A DNA stretch of 57,676 nucleotides, from the NCBI RefSeq assembly GCF_000784355.1, contig NZ_AXDV01000001.1, positions 1 to 57,676 on the forward strand, given 5' to 3'. Within the stretch, counting starts at the first letter, position 1, and each line of letters starts with the position of its first letter. The translations under genes and the position numbers were made by a program. Below, piece by piece: positions 18,345-27,156 of this stretch. Origin of the DNA: Methanolacinia paynteri. GTDB lineage: Archaea > Halobacteriota > Methanomicrobia > Methanomicrobiales > Methanomicrobiaceae. The notes below the pieces were generated by a model. The model saw nothing but the letters and a program-made list of their open reading frames with translations, searched no databases and was not told where the DNA came from.

Positions 18345-18712
18345 TCTACCACTTCCACGCTGCAGAGGCTCCCGTTCGCAAAGAAGCACCTCCAGTCATC
18401 TTCAGTATATGGGGCTCCGATTATGATATGATATTTCCCTACTGCAGGGAAGAACCTGAGGTCGGCATCCGAAGGCCTTATCGCACCGCTTGGGTGGGAA
18501 TGTGCGCTTCCGGCGATTCCAGTGCCAAGTGGCATCATGTCGGGCTGATATCTTGCACTGCTGCTGCCTGTGATCGTGCCCGGTGCGAGTTCAAATTCGT
18601 CTATAGTATCCCCGTTTTTTATCAGCAGGGCTAAAAATTCGGAAGGGTGACTGCTTTTGCCGAGTTCGAGTAGTATCATGAGCAGTTCTCGCTTTATTTT
18701 TATGTTGGGCAT
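18341..18712 (-). CDS. JAMM/MPN+ metalloprotease-like protein
   Basis: 123 residues from ATG 18712. The JAMM zinc site is complete: Glu25 upstream, then H71-S-H73-P ... S81-x-x-D84 (HSHPSGAIRPSDAD). Such small archaeal JAMM proteins cleave isopeptide or peptide bonds after ubiquitin-like SAMP proteins, or process sulfur carriers; the substrate here is unknown. The frame stays open upstream to 19084 but that part overlaps the UspA gene and is not protein-like. Translationally coupled to ribL through TTGA. Confidence 0.85.
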   Translation of the reverse strand: MPNIKIKRELLMILLELGKSSHPSEFLALLIKNGDTIDEFELAPGTITGSSSARYQPDMMPLGTGIAGSAHSHPSGAIRPSDADLRFFPAVGKYHIIIGAPYTEDDWRCFFANGSLCSVEVVD

Positions 18713-18808
18713 CTGTCTATTGATATAGACTATCAGGAAAGATAATTCTTTCAGATCGAAGGCCGGCGGAATCAAAATGTTTATCCCCTGAACTGGTGAG
18801 GATAGTTC

Positions 18809-19285
18809 ATGTACTCTAAAATTCTGGTGGCAATCGACGGGTCGAAGCCTTCTCTCAAAGCTCTCGGGAGAGCAATTGAGATCGGGAAGTGCTGGAACTC
18901 CGAGATTCATGCCGTATATGCAGTAAATCCCGGAATATACGGAACAACTGTTGTGGACCCGGCGATAGGAGTGTCCGATCCGGGTTCTGAAAGAATATTC
19001 AACATGCTCCAGGAAGAGAGCAAAAAAATTATTGAAGATGCAAAAGGCTTCACGGGGGATCAGGGTTACGATGTAAAATACCACGAAAAGCTCGGCGATG
19101 CAAGAAATGTCATACTGGATACAGCGAAGGAGCTGGGTGTCGATCTGATCGTCCTCGGTTCGACCGGTAAGGGAATGGCGAAACGGCTTGTTCTCGGCAG
19201 CGTCAGCTCATCAGTGGTCTTTCACAGCCCTGTATCAACCCTTGTTGTCCGTGATTCCGGGGAAAAGAAACAAAAAAGTAACTGA
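18809..19285 (+). CDS. Universal stress protein (UspA family)
   Basis: 158 residues, single Usp domain. The start KILVAIDGSKPSLKAL and the ATP-binding pattern G-x2-G-x9-G-S (GSTGKGMAKRLVLGS) near residue 115 are both present. Cytoplasmic nucleotide-binding stress protein of unknown target. Divergent from the JAMM gene; converges on the DHPS-like gene with seven bases between stops. A second UspA gene is at 29.5 kb. Confidence 0.92.
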   Translation: MYSKILVAIDGSKPSLKALGRAIEIGKCWNSEIHAVYAVNPGIYGTTVVDPAIGVSDPGSERIFNMLQEESKKIIEDAKGFTGDQGYDVKYHEKLGDARNVILDTAKELGVDLIVLGSTGKGMAKRLVLGSVSSSVVFHSPVSTLVVRDSGEKKQKSN

Positions 19286-19292
19286 ACTGGAA

Positions 19293-20711
19293 CTAAAATG
19301 GTCCGTCCTGTTCATAACTCCTGTTGAATTTCAGTGCGAGCTCCGCTTTGTAGAGCTCCTTCCCAAGATACGCGGCATGGTCCATGAGAGAAACCCTCTC
19401 CTCTTTCAGGAGCATGTGAAATATCTCTTCCCATTTTTTTCCTTTAACCGCTCTTCCTTTGTGGACTGCAAAGATAAACCCGTCCTCTATTCCTATTCTT
19501 ATATTCCCGGCAGGATCGAATACGAGTTCGTCTGTGATCCCGCCTGCTTTGTTACAGGTTGTATATGAAAGGGGCAATTCATGACGTCTTCTTTTCTCTT
19601 TTATACAGAACAGATCGATCCCGAGGTCCTTCGGGTACGGCCTGTTCGATGCGAGAACCATCATCTCGCATGCACGCCTCATCTCCCTGACCGAACCTTT
19701 TGTCTTGTCCGAGTGCTCGCTTGTGAATACGATCGATGCTCCTGCCTCCATCGCAAGTGCGGCCAGAAGTGCGTTTGCACCAGGGGAGTCGGCATCTATC
19801 AGCTCCACGACATTTCCCGCACCGAAAAATATTGGGTGCCCGCATGGGACAAAACCTGATAGTGACTGAAGAAGTCCGGACCCTGCAGGCTGCAGGAGAG
19901 GATCGGCGACGATCCTTTTGATCCCTGCTGCCCCGGCCATCTTTATATTCTCTTCAAGAGTGTTTTCATTCGGGACGATCACCGCGGCAGCACCGGCTTC
20001 TGCGACCTCTTTTCCTACAACGGGAATATTTCCATCGTGAAGCGAGAGTATCAAATCCGCATGGCCCAGTGCGGCTCTTATCAGTTCGGGATCCTGTGTG
20101 TCTGCGGCAAAGATGGTATGTATCCCGGATACTTCCTCAAATACCCTCAGGACATCCTCCGGTGTTGCATCGAACCCGAACCCGAGATCGATGATGTCGG
20201 CACCGGATTCAATGAATTCAAAGACTATGTCGCGGAGATTATCTGTCTTATGCGCATCCATGATCTCGGCGAGAACTTTCATTCTCGATCCCCCGCCGAT
20301 CCGTAAATTGCCTATATAAAAATCAGGTTGGGACCTCTCTTCTGTCTCACTGATCTTCGAATATGCCTCCTCTTTCTTTTTTGAAGCGATCAGTTCGTCG
20401 GCAGGTATCGTTCGTGAGAGTTCAAGTTCGTCGATATGGCCCAGGATCAGTTCGAGATCTGCGGCGTGCCGGGGTCCGAGGTATACAGGGGTGCCGAATT
20501 CATCCTCTACCCCTGAAAAATCCGCCGTGCACATGCCGGAAACAATCACCATATCGTATTTTACTTTACTTCCTGACAGGATTCCTGAAAGTTTTTTAGG
20601 TGCGAGGAATGCGGCGATCTTTCCTGCAACGGCTACATCGGCCCCAAATCTTTCCGCGGCTTTTTTTACCACCGGATATGCAATCTCGCCTGTCGGGAGG
20701 AGTATGCGCAT
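19293..20711 (-). CDS. Dihydropteroate synthase-like protein
   Basis: 472 residues. An extra ~130-residue N-terminal domain (MRILLPTGEIAYPVVKKAA) precedes a TIM-barrel DHPS-like region with NLRIGGGSRMKVLAEI, SGADIIDLGFGFDAT, and a C-terminal tail. Archaeal members of this family have been linked to methanopterin synthesis, where a pterin is joined to an aminobenzoate-derived arylamine. The presence of mptA at 44.7 kb, the first committed enzyme of the same pathway, fits. Exact reaction is unproven. Confidence 0.85.
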   Translation of the reverse strand: MRILLPTGEIAYPVVKKAAERFGADVAVAGKIAAFLAPKKLSGILSGSKVKYDMVIVSGMCTADFSGVEDEFGTPVYLGPRHAADLELILGHIDELELSRTIPADELIASKKKEEAYSKISETEERSQPDFYIGNLRIGGGSRMKVLAEIMDAHKTDNLRDIVFEFIESGADIIDLGFGFDATPEDVLRVFEEVSGIHTIFAADTQDPELIRAALGHADLILSLHDGNIPVVGKEVAEAGAAAVIVPNENTLEENIKMAGAAGIKRIVADPLLQPAGSGLLQSLSGFVPCGHPIFFGAGNVVELIDADSPGANALLAALAMEAGASIVFTSEHSDKTKGSVREMRRACEMMVLASNRPYPKDLGIDLFCIKEKRRRHELPLSYTTCNKAGGITDELVFDPAGNIRIGIEDGFIFAVHKGRAVKGKKWEEIFHMLLKEERVSLMDHAAYLGKELYKAELALKFNRSYEQDGPF

Positions 20712-20755
20712 ACCCCTTGAATTAATATGGCAAGGGAGAAAAATACTACTATCCG

Positions 20756-21424
20756 ATGCTGAAATGCGACCTTCATGTGCATACGAAATATTCCCGCGAC
20801 GGCGAGAGCAGTGTTGAGGATATTATCCGGATGGCGGAGAAACGCGGTCTTGATGTAATTGCCATTACGGATCACGACACTGTCGGGGGAGCGAAGTACG
20901 CACAGACAATAAAAACCGATATTCTGGTAATCCCCGGGGTCGAGATCTCGACAAAATCGGGTCATCTAATTGCGCTCGGCATAACCGAAACCGTTCCTGC
21001 GGGTCTTGATTTTTATGAAACCGTCGACCGTGCAAGGGCAATGGGAGCGTTTTTGATCCTCCCGCATCCTTTCCACCAGTTCAGGCATGGTGTGGGCACC
21101 AGGCTGAAGGATGCCATCGGAGCCGTTGATGCAGTCGAATCATTCAACAGCCGCTATATTATAGGATCTGCAAACAGGAAGGCGGAGAAGAAAGCAAAAA
21201 AGTTCAAAAAGCCGTGTGTTGCAGGAAGTGACGCCCATAATGCGAGGTTTATTGGGTACGGTGTGACGGTTGTAGATTCGGAGAAGGATATGCAGTCGAT
21301 ATTCGATGCAATATCCGCCGGCAGGATCTGCATTATCGGGAAGATGACTCCGCTTAAAAGCTATACCGGGCAATCTTTAAAGAACACCAAGCGAAAGATC
21401 GTCAGGAAAGTCAGGCATAAATGA
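20756..21424 (+). CDS. PHP-domain metal-dependent phosphoesterase
   Basis: 222 residues with the four PHP motifs: DLHVHTKYSRDG at residue 5, AITDHDTVGG near 38, GVEIST near 62, LPHPFHQF near 102 and GSDAHN near 160. These ligands bind a trinuclear metal site for phosphoester hydrolysis. The C-terminus is strongly basic (KNTKRKIVRKVRHK), possibly nucleic-acid binding. It overlaps truA by four bases (ATGA). It is 44 bases from the divergent DHPS-like gene. Confidence 0.9.
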   Translation: MLKCDLHVHTKYSRDGESSVEDIIRMAEKRGLDVIAITDHDTVGGAKYAQTIKTDILVIPGVEISTKSGHLIALGITETVPAGLDFYETVDRARAMGAFLILPHPFHQFRHGVGTRLKDAIGAVDAVESFNSRYIIGSANRKAEKKAKKFKKPCVAGSDAHNARFIGYGVTVVDSEKDMQSIFDAISAGRICIIGKMTPLKSYTGQSLKNTKRKIVRKVRHK

Positions 21425-22206
21425 GAATTGCATTTCTTGTATCGTATATAGGAACGAATTTTTACGGTTCCCAGCAGCAGCCGGGGATAAGGACGGTCGA
21501 AGGGGAATTTATCGGAGCATGTATCGATCTGGGGCTTTTTTCCGGCTGGAGAGATGCACGCTTCCAGTTTTCAGGAAGGACCGATGCAGGTGTGCACGCA
21601 AGATCCCAGATCTGCGCTTTTGATACAGATTATCCCGAGAGAGCAGTTTCGGCAATAAACAGGAAACTTCCCGGGGACATCAGGTGCAGGGGATGGGCCG
21701 GGGTTCCGGAAGGATTCAATCCGCGTTTTGAGGTTTCGGAGAGAGTCTACAGGTATTTTTTCCCTGATGGGAATCTTGACCGGGGTAAGATGTCGCTTGC
21801 TGCCGCATGTCTCCCCGGAGTACATGATTTCTCCCGTTTCGCCCGTGTCGAGGGGAAAAACCCCGAGAGGAAAATATTCTCGGCAGAGTTAATCCCGGAT
21901 AAGGAAGGGGTAATCTTCGAGATTCGCGGGGAGAGTTTTCTCTGGAATATGGTCCGGTGCATATCACATGCCCTTTGGCTGGTGGGAAGCGGTTCCGAGC
22001 CTTCGGATATAATTTCAGACGCACTATCAAATACGGGAGGGCCCCGTTTTCCCGCTGCACCTCCTGAAGGTCTTGTCCTTTGGGACTTAGTTACGGATCT
22101 GGAATTCGCTCCAATGGAAGGTCTTGAGAAGAGCGACAAATTCCTTGGCGATTTCAGGTGCAGGCATCACCAGCTTTTGAAGGCCGCTGAGTTTTTGGGA
22201 GAGTGA
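21421..22206 (+). CDS. truA: tRNA pseudouridine(38-40) synthase
   Basis: 261 residues. The catalytic Asp is in FSGRTDAGVHARSQ near residue 55. Other TruA signatures are the N-terminal RIAFLVSYIGTNFYGSQQQPG, YRYFFPDG, HDFSRFAR and SFLWNMVRCI. It isomerises uridines in the anticodon stem-loop of tRNAs. Translationally coupled to the PHP gene. A run of eight Ts follows the stop. Confidence 0.94.
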   Translation: MRIAFLVSYIGTNFYGSQQQPGIRTVEGEFIGACIDLGLFSGWRDARFQFSGRTDAGVHARSQICAFDTDYPERAVSAINRKLPGDIRCRGWAGVPEGFNPRFEVSERVYRYFFPDGNLDRGKMSLAAACLPGVHDFSRFARVEGKNPERKIFSAELIPDKEGVIFEIRGESFLWNMVRCISHALWLVGSGSEPSDIISDALSNTGGPRFPAAPPEGLVLWDLVTDLEFAPMEGLEKSDKFLGDFRCRHHQLLKAAEFLGE

Positions 22207-22207
22207 A

Positions 22208-22218
22208 TATTTTTTTTG
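22208..22218 (+). terminator. T-run terminator after truA
   Basis: A run of eight Ts begins four bases after the truA stop codon. Confidence 0.45.
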
Positions 22219-22393
22219 GAGCGAGAGAGGACGCTTGCCCTTCGTTTGTCTGGCCGGGAGAGAGTAAATTAGGATATTTTTAATCAATGAACAAAACTGT
22301 TTCAATAATTTAGGTGGGAACGGGTTTCAGGAGCAAAAGGGGATGCTCGTCCATCCCCCTCCCTTTTGAATCACAGTGAATATTTTTCCAGTG

Positions 22394-22714
22394 ACAACCC
22401 TTGCGCAAGTTCGCTTCGCGAACACGCCCTGACCTCAGGGCTTTGCGCTATTGCGATAACCCGGCCTGGATGCTACCCATCCGGGAACTCTAAAGATAAT
22501 TTTCATGAAATGAACCGGTGACCGAAGGTCGCCGTAGGTTTCGAAAGGGCGAGAGCCCTTCGGTTGCCTCGGCCGGGGGAAAATAATTCCAAAATGCATA
22601 TGGTGACCAAAGTTCGCCAGCTCTCTCTGGAGCAAAAGGGGGATGCTCGTTCATCCCTTTTGCGACTTATCGCCATGAGGGGGAGGGTAACAGGGAGGGG
22701 GAAACCTCACTCTC
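22394..22714 (+). repeat. Dispersed structured repeat, copy A
   Basis: Non-coding region between convergent genes. Stems visible: GTTCGC/GCGAAC (22409-22423); GCCCTG/CAGGGC (22426-22441); a long-range CCCGGCC/GGCCGGG (22460-22466 with 22571-22577) enclosing GGATG/CATCC (22468-22482), GACC/GGTC (22520-22530) and AAGGGC-GAGA-GCCCTT (22545-22560); then GCAAAAGGG/CCCTTTTGC (22632-22663) and a terminal GGGAG-type hairpin near 22693-22714. A partial extra copy of the GGGGATG/CATCCCC hairpin lies at 22330-22360. Copies B and C keep these stems with paired changes. Confidence 0.75.
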
Positions 22715-22778
22715 CCTTAAAATTTTATTTTAAAACTCATGACGAATACAAACTCAATAAAAAAAAGAAAATAAAAGG

Positions 22779-23624
22779 TTAAGTCGTGATGATATCCACT
22801 CCGGAAGGCTTCATAATGGATATAAGCCATCCGGGGATCGCCTGTGATGTCTTCAGGACTACCTTGAAATCATCCCTGTTTGTTACGACGCCAATATATG
22901 TTGCAGTGACTTCGTAATCGGCATCATAGATAGGCATTCCGAACATCGTGATTATTACATGTTTTGCCGGGAAAGTCGTCGATTCACCCAGAGAGATAGT
23001 CCGCCTGTCGTTGTTGATGGAAAGGGTTACTGCATTTCCGCTGCTGATCGCCTGGACGGGAATGGGGCCGAAGTCGATCTTCTGGCTGTCGGGAATGAGT
23101 ACATCATATGTCCCGGTATATGAGAGCGGGTAACCGTATGCATCGAGAACACTGTTTCCGGTAATCAGGCTGACGTATCCTCCCGCTGCGATTAGAATCA
23201 CAATAATAATAATCCCGAGAGCGATCTTTCCTCCGTGGCCCTTTTTCGGAGCTTCAGCCTTCTGCTGGGCGCGAACCTCTTTTTCGATCTGGGCTCTTTT
23301 TCTCTCGTCTTCGAGCCGGTTTCTCTCTTCCTCGCGGGCCCATTCGTCCTTTTCCTTCTTCTTCCTGGCTTCCTCGGCAAGACATTCTTTTTCGGCCTGC
23401 TTTTCTGCTTCTATCTTCTCGTATTCCTTAGCTTTTTCAGCGTTTTCCTTCTCGCGCTTCTCTCTTTCGATCCTTTCGCGTTCGTCTTTCCTTATCTTTT
23501 CTTCGTCAGCCTGGGAGAGTCCCGGTTTCGGTTCTTTCTCCTCCGGTGTGTCCGGGAGCTTGACCGCCTCTCCCACCTTCTTTGTAAAACCTTCAAGTGA
23601 TTTTTTGTCAGGTAGTTTAACCAT
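22779..23624 (-). CDS. Coiled-coil membrane protein of unknown function
   Basis: 281 residues in three parts. Residues about 30-135 are an almost unbroken charged Glu/Lys/Arg coiled coil. A single transmembrane helix lies near 141-158 (IALGIIIIVILIAAGGYV). The last ~120 residues form a predicted beta-rich outer domain with no cysteine. Topology is therefore cytoplasmic coiled coil, one membrane pass, and external domain. The J-domain gene is 67 bases upstream on the same strand and may be co-transcribed. No function can be named. Confidence 0.75.
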   Translation of the reverse strand: MVKLPDKKSLEGFTKKVGEAVKLPDTPEEKEPKPGLSQADEEKIRKDERERIEREKREKENAEKAKEYEKIEAEKQAEKECLAEEARKKKEKDEWAREEERNRLEDERKRAQIEKEVRAQQKAEAPKKGHGGKIALGIIIIVILIAAGGYVSLITGNSVLDAYGYPLSYTGTYDVLIPDSQKIDFGPIPVQAISSGNAVTLSINNDRRTISLGESTTFPAKHVIITMFGMPIYDADYEVTATYIGVVTNRDDFKVVLKTSQAIPGWLISIMKPSGVDIITT

Positions 23625-23691
23625 GTTGTATCACCTCGATGATATTGCTCTATATGTCGAATTAGCTATATTTAAATTGCGAAAAAAGTAG

Positions 23692-24243
23692 TTATTCCTC
23701 ATCACTTTTTCTGACGAGAAATGGTTTTCCATCTATGACTACATATTCGTCCCCTTTTTGAATGAAATGATCTGCATTCCTAAGTACTTTTTCTGCACCG
23801 TCTACAAGATATCTTTCCGGCCCTTCAACCTTAAATGATAATTTCCCGCCGATATCGATCAGGCCGTCGTCGTAGACGATATACTCCCTCTCCCCCATTA
23901 TGAGGTGGCGGGCGCCGGTCATAGCAACTTCAGCACCGTCGATCAAAAAATGCTCTTCCTTTTCGCAGGTATATTCATAATCGGCCATCAGGGAATATTC
24001 GTCCTTTTTTGGGAGTTCCTCCTCTTTGGATGGTTCATTCAGTTCCCTGTCATAGGCGCTTCTCTTTTCGGGGTCCGATAGCACCGAATAGGCGGCAGAT
24101 ATTTTTTCGAAAAGCTGTTTTGCATTCGGGTGCGTCGCCGTGTCCGGATGATATACCTTTGCAAGGCTGCGATATGCTTTTATTATCTCATCAGATTCTG
24201 CGTTTGCATCAAGACCCAGCACTTCGTAGTAATTCTGCGCCAT
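23692..24243 (-). CDS. J-domain protein with C-terminal repeat module
   Basis: 183 residues. Residues 4-65 are a J domain with the HPD motif (KVYHPDTATHPN) near 32-34 and the YSVLSDPEKRSAYD helix. There is no Gly/Phe region, zinc finger or DnaJ C-terminal domain, so this is not a canonical DnaJ. The rest has two ~30-residue repeats, 'FLIDGAEVAMTGARHLIMGE' and 'YLVDGAEKVLRNADHFIQKG', each followed by a short beta strand pair. It could recruit an Hsp70 to a membrane site through the neighbouring coiled-coil protein; that is inference. Confidence 0.82.
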   Translation of the reverse strand: MAQNYYEVLGLDANAESDEIIKAYRSLAKVYHPDTATHPNAKQLFEKISAAYSVLSDPEKRSAYDRELNEPSKEEELPKKDEYSLMADYEYTCEKEEHFLIDGAEVAMTGARHLIMGEREYIVYDDGLIDIGGKLSFKVEGPERYLVDGAEKVLRNADHFIQKGDEYVVIDGKPFLVRKSDEE

Positions 24244-24345
24244 CTGATTACAGGTATGTCTGCTATGAATTATTTAACAGGGTGCTGATATCAAAAGCCA
24301 AAATATCATTATAAATAGTGACAGATTATTACAGAGGTTTTTTAA

Positions 24346-25227
24346 TTGGCAGAGATACCGGATGATGAGTATATTTTAAAGACCACGTCCGCCTGTGCCG
24401 GGTGCAGTATCCCTCTCTGTCTCCGGTATATCACAAAGGCGGCCGGTCCCGATACGGTACTGGTGATTCCTGCATGCTGTACAAGTGTTATACAGGGTTT
24501 GTATCCTAATACCGCGGTTAACATTCCCGTATACAATGTTGCTTTCGCCTCGGCGGCAGCAGTTGCATCAGGAATGAGCGAGGCTTTCCGTGCGGCAGGA
24601 AAGAAGACAAACGTCATCTGTTTCGCAGGAGACGGCGGGACGGTGGATATCGGTATCCAGGCCCTCTCCGGCGCACTTGAGCGTGGAACGGATTTCTTAT
24701 ACGTGTGCTACGACAACGAGGCATACTCAAATACCGGTATGCAGAGATCGGGTGCGACTCCGCTCGGTGCGGCAACGACAACGACGCCGGCGGGAAAGAA
24801 AGAGTTCAAGAAGGACCTTGACGCGATTGTAAACGCACACAACCCGGTATATATGGCGACCGCGTGCAGTGCATATCCGCTCGACCTTTACAACAAGGTG
24901 GAAAAGGCACTCTCGATCACCGGGCCGAAGTTCATACACATTCTTGCACCGTGTCCGCCGGGATGGAGATACCAGTCCGATAAGACGATCTCTGTCGGAA
25001 AACTTGCAGTGCAGTCGGGCATGTGGGTTCTCTATGAGCGTGAGAACGGAAAGATAAGCCTGACCGGGGCATCGAAGGCTGCTGCAAAGAAGAGAATCCC
25101 CGTGGAAGACTACCTTAAGGCACAGGGAAGATTCAAGACCGCCTCAAAAGAGGAGATCTCCGAACTTCAGCAGGCGGTCGAAAATAATTTCAAAAGGATC
25201 GAAAAGGAGGTTGACGGGACATGCTGA
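24346..25227 (+). CDS. porB: Pyruvate:ferredoxin oxidoreductase, beta subunit
   Basis: 293 residues from a TTG start with GAGGT about eight bases upstream. It binds thiamine pyrophosphate (GDGGTVDIG ... YDNEAYSNTG near residues 92-130) and an iron-sulfur cluster through Cys residues in ACAGCSIPLC and ACCTSV near the N-terminus. The complex reversibly makes pyruvate from acetyl-CoA and CO2 with ferredoxin, the main carbon entry into biosynthesis in methanogens. First gene of a tight porBACD cluster. A 2-oxoisovalerate enzyme is a less likely alternative. Confidence 0.9.
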   Translation: MAEIPDDEYILKTTSACAGCSIPLCLRYITKAAGPDTVLVIPACCTSVIQGLYPNTAVNIPVYNVAFASAAAVASGMSEAFRAAGKKTNVICFAGDGGTVDIGIQALSGALERGTDFLYVCYDNEAYSNTGMQRSGATPLGAATTTTPAGKKEFKKDLDAIVNAHNPVYMATACSAYPLDLYNKVEKALSITGPKFIHILAPCPPGWRYQSDKTISVGKLAVQSGMWVLYERENGKISLTGASKAAAKKRIPVEDYLKAQGRFKTASKEEISELQQAVENNFKRIEKEVDGTC

Positions 25228-26333
25228 ATGTAGGAACAGGCAATAAGGCAGTGGCACTTGCGGTTAGAGATGCAAAACCCGGTGTAGTCGCTGCGTACCC
25301 GATCACCCCTCAGACCGAGATAGTCGAAGAGATTGCGAACCAGGTGAGTTCCGGAAAGCTGGGTGCGAGGTATATCCCCGTTGAGTCCGAGCACTCTGCA
25401 ATGGCCGCCTGCATCGGTGTTGCCGCGACCGGCACAAGAACATTTACCGCAACAAGTTCGCACGGTCTTGTCTACATGTGCGAGATGCTCCACTGGGCGG
25501 CCGGTGCACGCCTCCCGATCGTTATGGCGAATGCGAACCGTGCTCTCGGTCCCGGCTGGAATATCGGCGCCGAACATTCGGACTCCATGTCCATGAGGGA
25601 CTCCGGGTGGCTCCAGGTATATGCGTCGACCGTACAGGAGGCATACGATGCGACGATAATCGCGTTCAGGATTGCAGAGAATGAAAACGTTCTGCTCCCT
25701 GTGATGATCAACCTCGACGGTTTCCTCCTGACCCACGTCACGCAGGGATTCGAGACTGTCGATCCATCCGGGTTCCTGCCCCCCACAAACACCCCACACG
25801 CCATCGATATCAATAATCCTGGCGGCTACGGGACGCTCACCGCAAACACCGACCACTACAAGTTCCGCCACGACATCATGGTCGGAATGAAGAACTCCGT
25901 AGCAGTTATAGAAGATGCCCAGAAGGAATTTGAGAAACATTTCGGCAGGAAATACGAGATGTACGAGGAGTACATGACAGAGGATGCCGAAGTCCTTGTA
26001 ATTGCGATGGGAACAATAGGCAAGGAGATGGAGGTCGCGGTCGACAAACTTCGTGAAGAAGGAGTTAAGGCGGGTTCAATCCGGGTTCGCTGGTTCAGGC
26101 CGTTCCCTGACCTGAGGGAAAAATTCGAAGGGAAAGAGATCGTCGTAATCGACCGCGATTACTCGTTCGGCTTCGGCGGAATTCTTGCCAATGAACTCCG
26201 TGCGAAGACCTGCTGCAACCCTTACAGCGTCATCGCCGGCCTCGGCGGCCAGGATGTCACATATGACGATATCGCCGGGTTTGTCCGGGACAGGAAACCT
26301 GGCGAAGAGTTCTGGTTCGGGGTGAGCGAATAA
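25221..26333 (+). CDS. porA: Pyruvate:ferredoxin oxidoreductase, alpha subunit
   Basis: 370 residues. The N-terminus has the family's AAYPITPQTEIVEEIA motif and VESEHSAMAACIGVAATG; later segments include GPGWNIGAEHSDSM and a C-terminal RVRWFRPFPD that matches the CoA/substrate domain. It starts seven bases inside porB, so translation is coupled. Confidence 0.92.
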   Translation: MLNVGTGNKAVALAVRDAKPGVVAAYPITPQTEIVEEIANQVSSGKLGARYIPVESEHSAMAACIGVAATGTRTFTATSSHGLVYMCEMLHWAAGARLPIVMANANRALGPGWNIGAEHSDSMSMRDSGWLQVYASTVQEAYDATIIAFRIAENENVLLPVMINLDGFLLTHVTQGFETVDPSGFLPPTNTPHAIDINNPGGYGTLTANTDHYKFRHDIMVGMKNSVAVIEDAQKEFEKHFGRKYEMYEEYMTEDAEVLVIAMGTIGKEMEVAVDKLREEGVKAGSIRVRWFRPFPDLREKFEGKEIVVIDRDYSFGFGGILANELRAKTCCNPYSVIAGLGGQDVTYDDIAGFVRDRKPGEEFWFGVSE

Positions 26334-26860
26334 TGTACGAGATAAGGCTTCATTCAAGGGGCGGGCAGGGTGGTGTAACAGCCGCAAAGATCCTTGCTCA
26401 TGCTGCATTCCTCGACGGTAAATATGCAACTGCAACTCCTCTCTATGGTGCAGAGAGGCGCGGTGCACCTGTGGTTTCGTTCATCAGGATCGATGACAAG
26501 CCTATAAAGGTCTATTCGCAGGTAAGAAACCCCGATCTTGTAATTGTTCTCGATCCGGGAATCATGAACATGGTCGATGTTATGCAGGGCATCCACAAAG
26601 ACGGCAAAGTCCTGATCAACAGCCCGCATAAACCGGAGATGGATGGTCACAAGGTCTACAACATCGATCTTACGGGGATCGCATTATCTCTCGATCTCGT
26701 CGTGGCAGGAAACCCGATCCTCAACACCCCTCTTCTCGGGGCTCTTGCAAAGATCGGCCTGGTATCGAGGGAATCTGTCAGGAAGGCGATATCCGAGGCG
26801 TTCTCGGACGAGAGGAACGGGACAGCAGCCCTTAAGGCGTACGAGGAGCTGGTAATATGA
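26333..26860 (+). CDS. porC: Pyruvate:ferredoxin oxidoreductase, gamma subunit
   Basis: 175 residues, typical of the gamma subunit: RLHSRGGQGGVTAAKILA at the N-terminus, YGAERRGAPVVSFIRI and a nucleotide-fold core. Its ATG shares one base with the porA stop. Gamma helps bind CoA and hold the complex together. Confidence 0.92.
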   Translation: MYEIRLHSRGGQGGVTAAKILAHAAFLDGKYATATPLYGAERRGAPVVSFIRIDDKPIKVYSQVRNPDLVIVLDPGIMNMVDVMQGIHKDGKVLINSPHKPEMDGHKVYNIDLTGIALSLDLVVAGNPILNTPLLGALAKIGLVSRESVRKAISEAFSDERNGTAALKAYEELVI

Positions 26861-27099
26861 GTGCAAAACTTGCAATATCGAGACCTAAAGAGGGAGCCGC
26901 AGGAAAGACCGGCACCTGGAGAACTTTCAAGCCAGTAGTCGACAGGGAACTCTGCAACAAGTGCGGAAACTGCGAGAGGTTCTGCCCCGACGGAACTATC
27001 TCAAAAGAGTTCGAGATCGATCTCGAGTTCTGCAAAGGCTGCGGAATCTGTGCCGATGTCTGCCCCAAGAAGGCCATAAAGATGGTCAGGGAAGAATAG
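26857..27099 (+). CDS. porD: Pyruvate:ferredoxin oxidoreductase, delta (ferredoxin) subunit
   Basis: 80 residues with two [4Fe-4S] motifs, CNKCGNCERFCP and CKGCGICADVCP, that carry electrons from the TPP centre to ferredoxin. Overlaps porC by four bases (ATGA). It is the last gene of the operon; order is B-A-C-D, the reverse in outline of the common C-D-A-B arrangement. Confidence 0.93.
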   Translation: MSAKLAISRPKEGAAGKTGTWRTFKPVVDRELCNKCGNCERFCPDGTISKEFEIDLEFCKGCGICADVCPKKAIKMVREE

Positions 27100-27156
27100 G
27101 CAAAAAAATCCTGGAATTAAATTATAATCAATATTTTTTCGTGAAAGCTGTGGCGG

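Noticed and set aside
18713-19084. Upstream extension of the JAMM frame
   Set aside because: It overlaps the divergent UspA gene completely and lacks family similarity; ATG 18712 gives the normal JAMM length.
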